Source: JASHPR01 sp963815375
GTDB lineage: Bacteria > Actinomycetota > Actinomycetes > Streptosporangiales > Streptosporangiaceae
Direction: 5' to 3'
Assembly (NCBI GenBank): GCA_963815375.1
Contig: CAWFGX010000005.1
Location: forward strand, 1,488,001 to 1,552,000
Length of the DNA stretch: 64,000 nt
Shown here one piece after another: positions 36,799 to 45,188 of this stretch (position 1 is its first letter; each line of letters starts with the position of its first letter). The notes under the pieces were generated by a model. That model worked only from the letters and a program-made list of their open reading frames with translations, searched no databases and was not told the origin of the DNA. A program made the position numbers and the translations under genes.

Positions 36799-37580
36799 TG
36801 GCTGTAACTCCGGCCGGTCATTCCCCGGTAGTGGTGCTGGCCACTGCGTATTCCGGGGCCGGCCAGCTGCGCTCGCTGCTGGACCGCCATCCGGACCTGG
36901 CCTGCACCGCAGGCACCGGCATGCTTCCTTTGTGTGAACAGGCCATGGCGGTATGGCGCAGCGCTGAGCGCCGGCCTGGCTCTTCACCGTCCGGGCTGGC
37001 CCTTGCGTCCACCCGGGCGCTGACCGACACGGTCATCACCTCGGTGCTGGCCCGGGAAGGAAAACGACGCTGGTGCGAAGTCGTTTCCGCAGTCCCTGAT
37101 ATTGCGGAAACCTTCCTGCGGCTCTACCCGCGGGCAAGGTTCCTGTGCCTGTACCGCGCATGTCCCGGCGTCATCAGAGCCGCCCTGGACGCAAGCCCCT
37201 GGGGGATAGCCGATGCAGTATTCGCCCCGTTCAGCAGGGCCTACCCGGCCAGCACCATTGCCGCCCTGACCGCCTACTGGGTCGCTTTTACCGGGAGCCT
37301 TCTCGCCTTCGAGCGGTCACACCCGGAGGCAGCGTTGCGCATCAGGTTCGAGGACCTGGCCGCGGCTGAGCACAGCACCGGGCAGGCTGTCCTGTCGTTC
37401 CTCAGCGTCACCAGCACCGACGGCGGCCCAGCGCTCACCCTGGGCAGCGACACGCCGCCAGAACCCGAGAGCCCTGACCCAGACGCGGGCATGCCTGTCG
37501 GCCTGATCCCGCCGACGATGCTCGCGCAGGCCAATGAACTACTCAGCGAACTCGGCTACGCAGCCCTCCCCTGGGAATGA
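36798..37580 (+). CDS. Sulfotransferase-like partner protein (copy 2, intact)
   Basis: This 260-residue protein keeps the sulfotransferase outline (HPDLACTAGTGMLPLCEQAM, FLRLYPRARFLCLYRACPGV, LRIRFEDLAAAEH). The PAPS 5' loop is altered to AYSGAGQLRSLLD, and the HP of the 3' motif is replaced by AC. It is also much shorter than the upstream enzyme and lacks SCP2. It may be a pseudo-enzyme forming a complex with its coupled neighbour, or an enzyme with unusual cofactor binding. Its last 38 nt overlap the convergent SARP gene. Confidence 0.75.
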   Translation: MAVTPAGHSPVVVLATAYSGAGQLRSLLDRHPDLACTAGTGMLPLCEQAMAVWRSAERRPGSSPSGLALASTRALTDTVITSVLAREGKRRWCEVVSAVPDIAETFLRLYPRARFLCLYRACPGVIRAALDASPWGIADAVFAPFSRAYPASTIAALTAYWVAFTGSLLAFERSHPEAALRIRFEDLAAAEHSTGQAVLSFLSVTSTDGGPALTLGSDTPPEPESPDPDAGMPVGLIPPTMLAQANELLSELGYAALPWE

Positions 37581-40473
37581 CCCCGGGACCGGGGGCAGCG
37601 AGCCGGGCGCGGACCTTATCGGTGTCGGGATGCTGCAGATCGTCAAGGATGTCAAGAGCCTGTCGCCAGGCGTCCCGTGCCTCAGACAGCTCGCCGGCAG
37701 CCTGGTGGGTGTCGCCGAGGTGGATCAGGATGTCAGCCTCCTGGGGGCGGTCACCGAATTCCCGGATGAGGGGAAGCGCGCGGCGATAACAGGAGGCCGA
37801 TTCGGCGAGATTGCCGAGGTGGTGCTCGGCGTAACCGAGGCTGTCCCAGGCATATGACTCGACATCGCGCAGGCCAAGCTCAGCGGCCAGGCCGAGTGCC
37901 CATTGGCAGAACATGCGGGCCTGCTGGTAGTCGCCGAGCAGGGCACAATGCCAGCCAACGTTCTTGAGCGCGTAGGCCTCTCCCGGCCTGTGACCGACGG
38001 CCTGGAAGAGGCGCAGCGCCTGCTCGGAGTGAGCGAGGGCATCGGAGTAGCGAGCCTGGGCCTCGGCGGTCATGCCGAGAAAACCTTGCGCGTGGGCCTC
38101 ACCGAGGCGGTCGCCAAGCTGCTGACAGAGCCTGAGGCCGGCCGCGTAGTGAGACGCGGCCTGGTCGTAGTCGCCAAGTCGTGAGCATGCGTTTCCCAGG
38201 ATGCGATGGCACAACGCCTGCCCGGCCATATCGCCCTGGCGCGCAGCGGCCGCCACGGCGATGCGCAGGATGGTGGCTTTCTGGTTCCACTGGCCGTTCC
38301 GGTTCAGGAAGTCGCCCATCGTTGAGGGGATCTGCCAGGCGTGGCCGTCGAACCCGGCGCTGTCGGCGAGAGTGACAGCGGCGAGCAGGACCTGATGCTC
38401 GGCCTTGAACCAGGCCAGCGCCTGCGTATGGTCGGCCAGCTGCTCCTGCGCTACCCCGGGCCGGGCCGAGGGGAGGACGATCGGGTCGAGTGACCGGTTG
38501 ATCAGTATCGCGCCGGTGCGGGCCGTGTGCAGGTAGTGGTCAAGGACCCGGCCGACAGCCTCCTGCATGTCGGCGTAGGTGTCGGTGGTGCAGGCCTGGT
38601 CGGCGGCGTACGCGCGCAGCAGGTCGTGGAAGGTGTACCGGCCGGGGACGTGCTCCGTGATCAAATGAGCTCGGGAGAGATCGTTCAGCAGGCGGCGGGC
38701 TTCGAGCTCGCCGATGGCCGCCAGGCTGGCGGCGGCCGCAGCCGTGATGTCGGGGCCCGCATGCAGTCCCAGCAGCCGGAACATCCGCGTGGTTGCGGGG
38801 CTGAGCTGCTGGCAGGACCAGGAGAACACCGCCCGCACGCTGGCGGCTGGGTCACCGCTGTCGAGGGCGTCCAGGCGGCGGGCAGTGTCGCCGAGTTCAT
38901 CGGCCAGGGTCGTGAGGGAGAAGCCGGGGCGAGCGGCGGCACGGGCTGCGGCAACCGCGAGCGCCAGCGGCAGGCATGAGCATTGAGCGGCGATCTTGAC
39001 CAGGGCGGCAGGTTCGGCTGTGGCTCTGGAGCCGAGTCTGGCGGCAAGCATCTGGCTGGCGTCGTGGCGGGTGAGGACGTCGAGGGTAAGCAGGCTGGCG
39101 CCTTCGGCTGCGGCCAGGCCGGACAGCTGGTTGCGGCTGGTGACGATCACCAGGCTGGCAGGAGTGGCCGGCAGCAGCGGGCGGACCTGCTGCTCATCGC
39201 GAGCATTGTCCAGAACGATCAGCATCTGGCGGTCCGCCAGCAGGCTGCGGTACAGGCTTTCGCGGGCTGATTGGGACGGCGGAATGCGGTCCGGGGGCAC
39301 GCCCAGGGCCTCGAGGAACCCGTGGATGGCTTCAGCCGGCGTGACCGGAGCCTCAGGATCGAACCCGCGCAGGTTCACATAGAGTTGCCCGTCAGCGAAC
39401 CGGTCAGCGACCTTGTGGGCGAACCGCAGCGCCAGGGCGGTCTTGCCGACACCGGCGGTTCCGCCGATCGCGCTGATCATCACCGTCCCCGGAAGGCCGG
39501 TACCGGGCGCGTCCAGCATCTGATCCAGCGCTGCGAGCTCGGCTGCGCGTCCGGTGAAATGCGCTGGGGCCGCCAGAAGCTGCCGCGGCACCTGCAGTCG
39601 CTGGCGACGGGTCCCACCAGCCACGTCGGCCACGCCTGTACGGTCCGCGCCGCGCGCTTCGGCCACGTCGTCTGCGCCCGGCCTGCCCACTCCGTTGAGT
39701 GCCGAGTGGTGGGGGAGGTCGAGAACGGGGTCGGCGGCCAGGATCTGCTGGTGCAGTGTGCGCAGTTCGGTCCCGGGCTCGATGCCCAGTTCCTCTATCA
39801 GGACGCTGCGGGCGTGCTGATAGGCAGCAAGCGCTTCGGCCTGCCTGCCGCTGCGGTACAGGGCCAGCATCAGCAGCGTGTGCAGGTGCTCACGCAGCGG
39901 GTGCGCGGTGGCGAGCCGTTGCGCCTCGGGCAGCACATCGGCGTGCCGGCCGAGCCGCAGGTCGGCATTGATGCCCACCTCCTGGGCCTCCAGCCGCAGC
40001 TCGGCCAGCCGGGGGACCTCCCGCATCGCCAGTGCGTCACAGTCCACGTCCGCCAGAGGCTCACCGCGCCACAGCGCCAGCGCCGAGCGCGCATCATCGG
40101 CCGCCTGGTCCCACGACCCCACCTGCGCCGCCGCCCGCGCTGAGGCCAGCAAACCCTCAAAACGTGCGAGATCAAGCTCATCTTCGGCAGCGGTGATCAT
40201 GTAGCCGTGCTGGCGGGTACTGATGCGCTCCCGTCCGGTCTCGCCCAGCACCTGGCGCAGCCGCTTGACGTAATTGCGGATGGTTACTGCCGCCGACGTC
40301 GGCGGCTGCGGACCCCACAAGATCTCGGCGATCTCTTCCACCGCCACCACGCGGTTGGCTGCGAGCAGCAGCACCGCGAGCACAGCCCGCTCCTTGCCTC
40401 GCTGCACCGCGACGGCCGTGTCAGGGCTGCGGACCACCAGTGGACCGAGTAACCCGAACTCCATCCCCGCCAT
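37543..40473 (-). CDS. SARP-NB-ARC-TPR transcriptional regulator (copy 4)
   Basis: This 976-residue AfsR-type protein has a winged helix (MAGMEFGLLGPLVVRSPDTA, TIRNYVKRLRQVLGETGRER), BTAD (LALWRGEPLADVDCDALA, ALYRSGRQAEALAAYQHARS), NB-ARC with Walker A GTAGVGKTALALRFAHK and Walker B MLIVLDNARDEQQV, then TPRs (DSLGYAEHHLGNLAESASCY). The start at 40473 has AGGAA upstream; 40464 is an alternative and the open frame further up is not conserved among copies. Its stop lies inside the end of the convergent sulfotransferase-like gene. It is the likely activator of that operon. Confidence 0.9.
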   Translation of the reverse strand: MAGMEFGLLGPLVVRSPDTAVAVQRGKERAVLAVLLLAANRVVAVEEIAEILWGPQPPTSAAVTIRNYVKRLRQVLGETGRERISTRQHGYMITAAEDELDLARFEGLLASARAAAQVGSWDQAADDARSALALWRGEPLADVDCDALAMREVPRLAELRLEAQEVGINADLRLGRHADVLPEAQRLATAHPLREHLHTLLMLALYRSGRQAEALAAYQHARSVLIEELGIEPGTELRTLHQQILAADPVLDLPHHSALNGVGRPGADDVAEARGADRTGVADVAGGTRRQRLQVPRQLLAAPAHFTGRAAELAALDQMLDAPGTGLPGTVMISAIGGTAGVGKTALALRFAHKVADRFADGQLYVNLRGFDPEAPVTPAEAIHGFLEALGVPPDRIPPSQSARESLYRSLLADRQMLIVLDNARDEQQVRPLLPATPASLVIVTSRNQLSGLAAAEGASLLTLDVLTRHDASQMLAARLGSRATAEPAALVKIAAQCSCLPLALAVAAARAAARPGFSLTTLADELGDTARRLDALDSGDPAASVRAVFSWSCQQLSPATTRMFRLLGLHAGPDITAAAAASLAAIGELEARRLLNDLSRAHLITEHVPGRYTFHDLLRAYAADQACTTDTYADMQEAVGRVLDHYLHTARTGAILINRSLDPIVLPSARPGVAQEQLADHTQALAWFKAEHQVLLAAVTLADSAGFDGHAWQIPSTMGDFLNRNGQWNQKATILRIAVAAAARQGDMAGQALCHRILGNACSRLGDYDQAASHYAAGLRLCQQLGDRLGEAHAQGFLGMTAEAQARYSDALAHSEQALRLFQAVGHRPGEAYALKNVGWHCALLGDYQQARMFCQWALGLAAELGLRDVESYAWDSLGYAEHHLGNLAESASCYRRALPLIREFGDRPQEADILIHLGDTHQAAGELSEARDAWRQALDILDDLQHPDTDKVRARLAAPGPGVIPRGGLRSRVR

Positions 40474-40510
40474 CCCGCGTTCCTGCCGGAGCGCTGCCTC
40501 AGTTACGGGA

Positions 40511-40547
40511 CCTACACCCGTGCTACATCGCCCTACGCGGATGCTAC
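40511..40547 (+). promoter_or_regulatory. SARP-type phased repeats (site 5)
   Basis: CCTAC at 40511, GCTAC at 40522, CCTAC at 40532, GCTAC at 40543: spacing 11, 10, 11. The array lies between the divergent SARP copy 4 and the small gene at 40606, pointing at the latter. Confidence 0.65.
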
Positions 40548-40605
40548 CGGCGCAAGAAAGACTCTTGCCCGCAAAGCGAGCGGAACCTCCAGGGGAGAGT
40601 CCTCC

Positions 40606-40812
40606 ATGAAGATCCATGACGTAGCCCGGATCCGTACTGTGCCGACGGCACTGGCTGAGGGGCGGGCACAGCCGGATTCTGTCTGTGCCCTAGTGATCGT
40701 GCTGGCGTGCCTGAGGATCCCGTGGGAGAACTCGACCGGCCTGGCGGCCAGGCCAGCAGTGACATCGCCTAGGTTGACCCGGGGCGGCCGGCTTACCCGG
40801 GATTCAGCGTGA
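40606..40812 (+). CDS. Small gene of unknown function, 68 aa
   Basis: The ATG follows AGGGGAGAG and lies 59 nt after the phased repeats of site 5, as in other modules. The stop overlaps the convergent SARP gene by 9 nt, again as in other modules. The product starts MKIHDVARIRTVPTALAEG, has a central hydrophobic stretch with two Cys (SVCALVIVLACLRIPW) and a basic tail. I recognise no family. It could be a peptide precursor, a small membrane peptide or a decayed cargo gene. The context supports expression more than the sequence does. Confidence 0.45.
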   Translation: MKIHDVARIRTVPTALAEGRAQPDSVCALVIVLACLRIPWENSTGLAARPAVTSPRLTRGGRLTRDSA

Positions 40813-43716
40813 GACCGCCCTGGGCGCAGCGGCTTCAGGCACCTGATGATCCTCGCTGTCGGCGAGCTTGGCGTGGACCTGGCGGGCGTGGGGATGGTGC
40901 AGGTCGCTCAGGATCGGCAGGGCTTGCTGCCAGTGACGGCGGGCCTGGCTGCGGTCGCCTGTGGCGTCATAGGTATCCCCCAGGCGGGAGAGGATCTCGG
41001 CTTCGTTGAAGCGGTCGCCTATCTCTCGCAGCATGCTCAGGGCGCGGGAGAAGCAGCTGGCAGCCTCGGCGTACTGCCCGAGGTGGTGGTGCACGTAGCC
41101 GAGACTGTCCAAGGTGTAGGCCTCGATCATGCGGTTGCCGAGTTCGCGGTTCAGGTCCAGGGCCTGCTGGCAGAACGTAAGGGCTTGCTCGTAGTGACCC
41201 AGCATGGCGTGGTTCCAGCCGACGGCGTTGAGGTTCTCGGCCTGCGCGGTCTTGTTACCAGCCGCCTGGGATAGGGCCAGGGCGCGCTCTGCGTGGGCGA
41301 GGGCGTCGGCGTAGCGGTCCTGCAAAGTTCCTGCGATCCAGGACAGGCATTCGTAAATACGGCACTGGCCGTTGATGTCACCTGTTTGCTCACTGACCAG
41401 CAGGCATTGGGCCAGGAGCGCATCGGTCTGCTCATAGTCGCCGAGACGGGCGCACGCGCATGCCAGCATGCGCCCGGAAATGACCTGCGCCTGGCCGTCG
41501 CCAAGGCGGGTGGCAGCGGCCAGGGCGATGCGCTCGACGCCGGCCCACTGGTGCCAGTGACCTCGCCGGTCGAGGAATCTGGACAGCGCCCAGGGCAGCT
41601 GCCAGGCGTGGGTGTCGAAACCATTCTCGGCGGCGACGGAAACGGCCGCGAGCACGACGCGGTGCTCGGCCTCGAACCAGGCAAGCGCTTGCGGCGTGCT
41701 GGCCAGCGGCTCAGGCGTGACTCCGGGCGCTGGCGGTGCCATGGATACCGGGTCGAGCAGCATCAGCGTCGGCCCGACGGCGTAGGCAGTATGCAGGTAG
41801 TGGTCGAGAATCCGGCGGATGGCGATATGGCGCGCCTCGCGGCTGTCGTGCACCCCTGCTTGCTCAGCTGCGTAAGAGCGCAGCAGGTCGTGGAAGCTGT
41901 ACCGCCCGGGGAAGTGCTCGGTGACCAGGTGGACGCGGGCCAGCTCCCCGAGTGCCTTAACGGCCTCGGCGGGCGAGCAGCCGACGAGGCTGGCCGCGGC
42001 CGGGGCGGAGATGTCGGGGCCGGGGTGCAGCCCCAGGAGCCGGAACATCCGCGCCGCCGCGGGGTTGAGCTGCTGGTAAGACCAGGAAAAGACGGCCTGC
42101 ACATTGGCCGCAGGATCACCGGTCTGCAGCGCTTCCAGCCGGTTGCGGACGCCGCGCAGCTCCTTGGCCAGGCCGGCGAGGGACAGCCCGGGGCTCGCAG
42201 CAGCCCGTGCGGCGGCCACCGCGAGCGCTAGGGGCAGATACCCGCACAAGCTCACGACATCAGCGAGTGCCTCCGGCTCGGCGGCGGCCCGCTCGGCGCT
42301 GATCCGCGCGGACAGCACCTGGCGGGCCTCGGAGTCGCTCAGCACGCCAAGGGTAAGCAGCCGGGCTCCCTCAGCAGCGGCAAGGCCCGCCAGCTTTCGG
42401 CGGCTTGTGACGATCACGAGGCAGCCCGGGCCAGCCGGCAGCAGCGGCCGGACCTGCTGTTCGTCCTGCGCGTTGTCCAGCAAGATCAGCATTCGCCGTC
42501 CGGCTAGCAGGCTGCGGTACAGCCCTGCCTGCCCAGCAAGGCCCGGGGGGATCCGGTCCGGCGGTACCCCTATCACATCGAGGAACCCCCGGATCGCCTC
42601 CGCGGGCGTGACCGGCGTGCCGGAGGCGTCGAACCCGCGCAGGTTCACATACAGCTGGCCGTCCGGGAACCGCCCGGCATTCTGGTGCGCCCAGTGCACA
42701 GCCAAGGCGGTTTTGCCCACACCGGCCATCCCGCCGATCGCGGAAATTATCACGGTTCCCGGTGCGTGCCTGCCGGCCTGATCAAGCTCTTCAGTCAGCG
42801 TTGCCAGCTCGCCGTGCCTGCCCACGAAATATGGCGCGGAGCCTGGCAGCTCGCGCGGCACGACTATGGCGGGCTCGCCCGCCGTCACTGCCGCATGGTC
42901 ATCAGGCGTATCGCCCACGCTGGACAGCGTGGCTGGGCTGGCCGGCCACGTCGGCTCTCTTAGTTCTGCGTCGTCGGCCAGTACCCGCTGGTGCAGCTCG
43001 CGGAGCTCATTGCCGGGTTCGACGCCGACTTCATCGACCAGCACTTTGCGCGCGTTCTGGTAAGCAGCCAGTGCCTCTGCCTGGCGGCCGCAACGGTACA
43101 AGGCGAGCATGAGCAGAGCGTGCATGTGCTCGCGCAGCGGGTTGGCTGCGGTCAGGAGCCCCAGCTCAGCGATGACGTCCGCGGCGCGGCCCAGGTGCAG
43201 GTCGGCTTCGATGCGGGCCTCCAGTGCCTGCAGCCGCATCTCGGCCAGCCTCGGCGCCTCCTGCAGCATCAGCGTTGCCGATGGCACACCGGACAACGGC
43301 TGCCCGCGCCATAGTGTCAGCGCCGTCCGCAGCAACTCCGCCGCATCAGCCCATGATCTCTTGCGAGCTGCCTCCCGCGCCGCGGACACCAGCGCCTCGA
43401 AGCGTTCCAGGTCCAGCTCACCAGCCCGGACGTTGATCAGGTAGCCGTCATTCAGCCCGGCGAGCCTTGAATGATCGGCATCGGCGAGTGTCCTGCGCAG
43501 CCGCATCACATGGTTGTGCAGGCTGGCCCGGGCTGACGTCGGCGGGCTAGGTCCCCAGAGCACCCCGGCCAGCTGCTCCGTCGGAACGGCCTGGTTGGCG
43601 TTCAGCAGCAGGGCTACAAGTAGTGCACGCTGTTTCCCCGAAGAAAGCGGAACCGTCACACCGTCCCGCCGCACTAGTAACGGCCCGAGGAGACAGAACT
43701 CCATCACCGTCGGCAC
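40804..43716 (-). CDS. SARP-NB-ARC-TPR transcriptional regulator (copy 5)
   Basis: This 970-residue protein has the family order: winged helix (MEFCLLGPLLVRRDGVTVPL; RASLHNHVMRLRRTLADADH, where HNH replaces the RNY of the other copies), BTAD (LTLWRGQPLSGVPSATLMLQ), NB-ARC (Walker A GMAGVGKTALAVHWAHQ, Walker B MLILLDNAQDEQQV, TSRRKLAGL) and TPRs (DSLGYVHHHLGQYAEAASCF). The GTG at 43716 is preceded by GGGGAGG. The DNA-contact helix differs most from the other copies, so it may read a different version of the repeat. Its stop overlaps the small convergent gene at 40606. Confidence 0.9.
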   Translation of the reverse strand: MPTVMEFCLLGPLLVRRDGVTVPLSSGKQRALLVALLLNANQAVPTEQLAGVLWGPSPPTSARASLHNHVMRLRRTLADADHSRLAGLNDGYLINVRAGELDLERFEALVSAAREAARKRSWADAAELLRTALTLWRGQPLSGVPSATLMLQEAPRLAEMRLQALEARIEADLHLGRAADVIAELGLLTAANPLREHMHALLMLALYRCGRQAEALAAYQNARKVLVDEVGVEPGNELRELHQRVLADDAELREPTWPASPATLSSVGDTPDDHAAVTAGEPAIVVPRELPGSAPYFVGRHGELATLTEELDQAGRHAPGTVIISAIGGMAGVGKTALAVHWAHQNAGRFPDGQLYVNLRGFDASGTPVTPAEAIRGFLDVIGVPPDRIPPGLAGQAGLYRSLLAGRRMLILLDNAQDEQQVRPLLPAGPGCLVIVTSRRKLAGLAAAEGARLLTLGVLSDSEARQVLSARISAERAAAEPEALADVVSLCGYLPLALAVAAARAAASPGLSLAGLAKELRGVRNRLEALQTGDPAANVQAVFSWSYQQLNPAAARMFRLLGLHPGPDISAPAAASLVGCSPAEAVKALGELARVHLVTEHFPGRYSFHDLLRSYAAEQAGVHDSREARHIAIRRILDHYLHTAYAVGPTLMLLDPVSMAPPAPGVTPEPLASTPQALAWFEAEHRVVLAAVSVAAENGFDTHAWQLPWALSRFLDRRGHWHQWAGVERIALAAATRLGDGQAQVISGRMLACACARLGDYEQTDALLAQCLLVSEQTGDINGQCRIYECLSWIAGTLQDRYADALAHAERALALSQAAGNKTAQAENLNAVGWNHAMLGHYEQALTFCQQALDLNRELGNRMIEAYTLDSLGYVHHHLGQYAEAASCFSRALSMLREIGDRFNEAEILSRLGDTYDATGDRSQARRHWQQALPILSDLHHPHARQVHAKLADSEDHQVPEAAAPRAVSR

Positions 43717-43797
43717 GCTTCCTCCCCGTGATCACCTGGCCGCCGTCGCCAACGCTTGCCAGGCGCGGAATCACCTATTGCCCAGTATTGCGCCGCC

Positions 43798-43825
43798 ACT
43801 ACGGCTGGTGTTAGCGCGATGTTAG
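43798..43825 (+). promoter_or_regulatory. Weak phased repeats before the third sulfotransferase-like gene
   Basis: ACTAC (43798), GTTAG (43810) and GTTAG (43821) are spaced 12 and 11 bp. The core differs from GCTAC, in keeping with the divergent DNA-binding helix of copy 5. Tentative. Confidence 0.35.
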
Positions 43826-43925
43826 AGACATGCGAGCCGCCTGCAGCACTCTGGTGAGAGACAGTCCTGCGCTCAGCAGAGGACAACGCTGGATTTGCTC
43901 GTCCACAGGCAGGTATTGCTCCACG

Positions 43926-44822
43926 ATGGAACGACGGACCGTGGTGGCGTCACGACGTACGGTCATGGCTGCGGGCGCTTCTCAGCCTGCGGGCGGCCAG
44001 CGCACGGGCGATGACAGCCGCCGTTCCGGCGGCCCTGCCGGGAGCGGCCCGGTCGTGGTGCTGTCGTATGCCCATGCCGGTGACCGCCGTATCCAGGAAA
44101 TGCTCGCCGCAGGTGCCGACCTGGCGTGCACCTCCGGCACCGGGATAATGCTGCAGTGCGCGGGCGCGGCGGAGGCCAGTCAGCGGGCGGAGGACCAGGA
44201 GGGGCCGACACCGCCGTGGCTGGGGGTGTCGCGTTCGGCGGCCGGGATACGGGCACAGGTGATGGCTATCGTGGCTGCAGCAGGCAAGAGCCGCTGGTGT
44301 GGGCTGGCAACCGCGTCAGCCGACGCGGCCCAGGCTTTCCTCAGGGTGTTTCCCGACGCCACTTTCGTGTGCGTGCACCGCTGCTGCCAGGAATTTATCC
44401 GCACCGGAGCGCGGGCTGACCCGTGGCTCCTGCAGCGCCAGGAACTGGCGCCCTATCTGCTGTGCTACCGCGGCAATACCGTGGCCGCCCTAGCTGCCTA
44501 CTGGGCCCGCTCAGCAGAGAAGCTGGTCGTGTTCGAGCGAACAAACCCCGGCTCAGCTCGCCGCGTCCGTTACGAGGATCTTACGGACTGCCGTGACGCC
44601 CGGGTCGGCGATGCGGCTCGTGCACTTGGCGCCCTGAGGACGTGGCTAGGGCTGGGCAGTTCAGCCTCGGGCACCGCGCACCGTGAGCGCACAGAACTTC
44701 TGGAGGCAGCAGGCCCGCAGTTCTCGTCGGCCGAACCAGCGGTGCCCGCTGACCTGATCCCTCAGCCACTGCGGGAGCGCGTTACCGTCCTGCACGCCGA
44801 ACTCGGGTATCCGGCCTGGTAG
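43926..44822 (+). CDS. Sulfotransferase-like protein (copy 3, divergent)
   Basis: This protein of about 298 residues is related to the proteins at 26319 and 36798: ADLACTSGTGIMLQCAGAAE, FLRVFPDATFVCVHRCCQEF, ALAAYWARSAEKLVVFERTN and RRVRYEDLTDCRD. The PAPS 5' loop is degenerate (SYAHAGDRRIQEML) and the HP pair is CC, so catalysis is doubtful. The start is uncertain: 43926, 43965 and 43830 are all possible, and 43830 lies only 4 nt after the putative repeats. It stands alone without the SCP2-fused enzyme. Downstream lies a SARP tail remnant on the opposite strand. Confidence 0.65.
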   Translation: MERRTVVASRRTVMAAGASQPAGGQRTGDDSRRSGGPAGSGPVVVLSYAHAGDRRIQEMLAAGADLACTSGTGIMLQCAGAAEASQRAEDQEGPTPPWLGVSRSAAGIRAQVMAIVAAAGKSRWCGLATASADAAQAFLRVFPDATFVCVHRCCQEFIRTGARADPWLLQRQELAPYLLCYRGNTVAALAAYWARSAEKLVVFERTNPGSARRVRYEDLTDCRDARVGDAARALGALRTWLGLGSSASGTAHRERTELLEAAGPQFSSAEPAVPADLIPQPLRERVTVLHAELGYPAW

Positions 44823-44846
44823 CGCCTTTCGCAGCTCCCTGGCCGG

Positions 44847-45060
44847 TTACCGCTGGCGCGGGATTGACGCCGCCACCACGTGATCGGGAGGCAGATCGCT
44901 GGCCGCGATCGTGAGCTTGGCGCGGAGATCGTCGGCGGACTGGTGGCGCAGGTCGTCGAGGATCGCCAGGGCCTGCTGCCAGGCTGTCCCAGGTATAGGC
45001 CTGAGCGTGCTTGTTGCCGAGTTCGGAGAACATGGTCATGGCTTGCTGGCAGTAGACCAG
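44847..45060 (-). pseudogene. C-terminal TPR remnant of a SARP regulator (copy 6)
   Basis: Minus-strand codons for LTMFSELGNKHAQAYTWDSL are joined by a deletion and frame change to AWQQALAILDDLRHQSADDL and RAKLTIAASDLPPDH, ending at the stop 44847. These are the last two TPR blocks of the SARP family. The rest of the gene is gone. The position, convergent to a sulfotransferase-like gene, repeats the module layout. Confidence 0.7.
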
Positions 45061-45107
45061 AGCCTGCCGCCGTCACAGGACTTCTCCCAGCGGGGCCGCG
45101 TCAGTGT

Positions 45108-45150
45108 GCTACCTCTGCGCTACAGGCATGCTACGTCGGGCCTGAAAACT
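45108..45150 (+). promoter_or_regulatory. SARP-type phased repeats and -10 (site 6)
   Basis: GCTAC at 45108, 45119 and 45130, each exactly 11 bp apart. The candidate -10 AAAACT (45145-45150) is 10 bp after the last repeat. The start codon of the membrane protein is at 45189. Confidence 0.75.
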
Positions 45151-45188
45151 CGATTGCGGGCAAAATGAGGTGCCGGCAGGAGGAAGTA

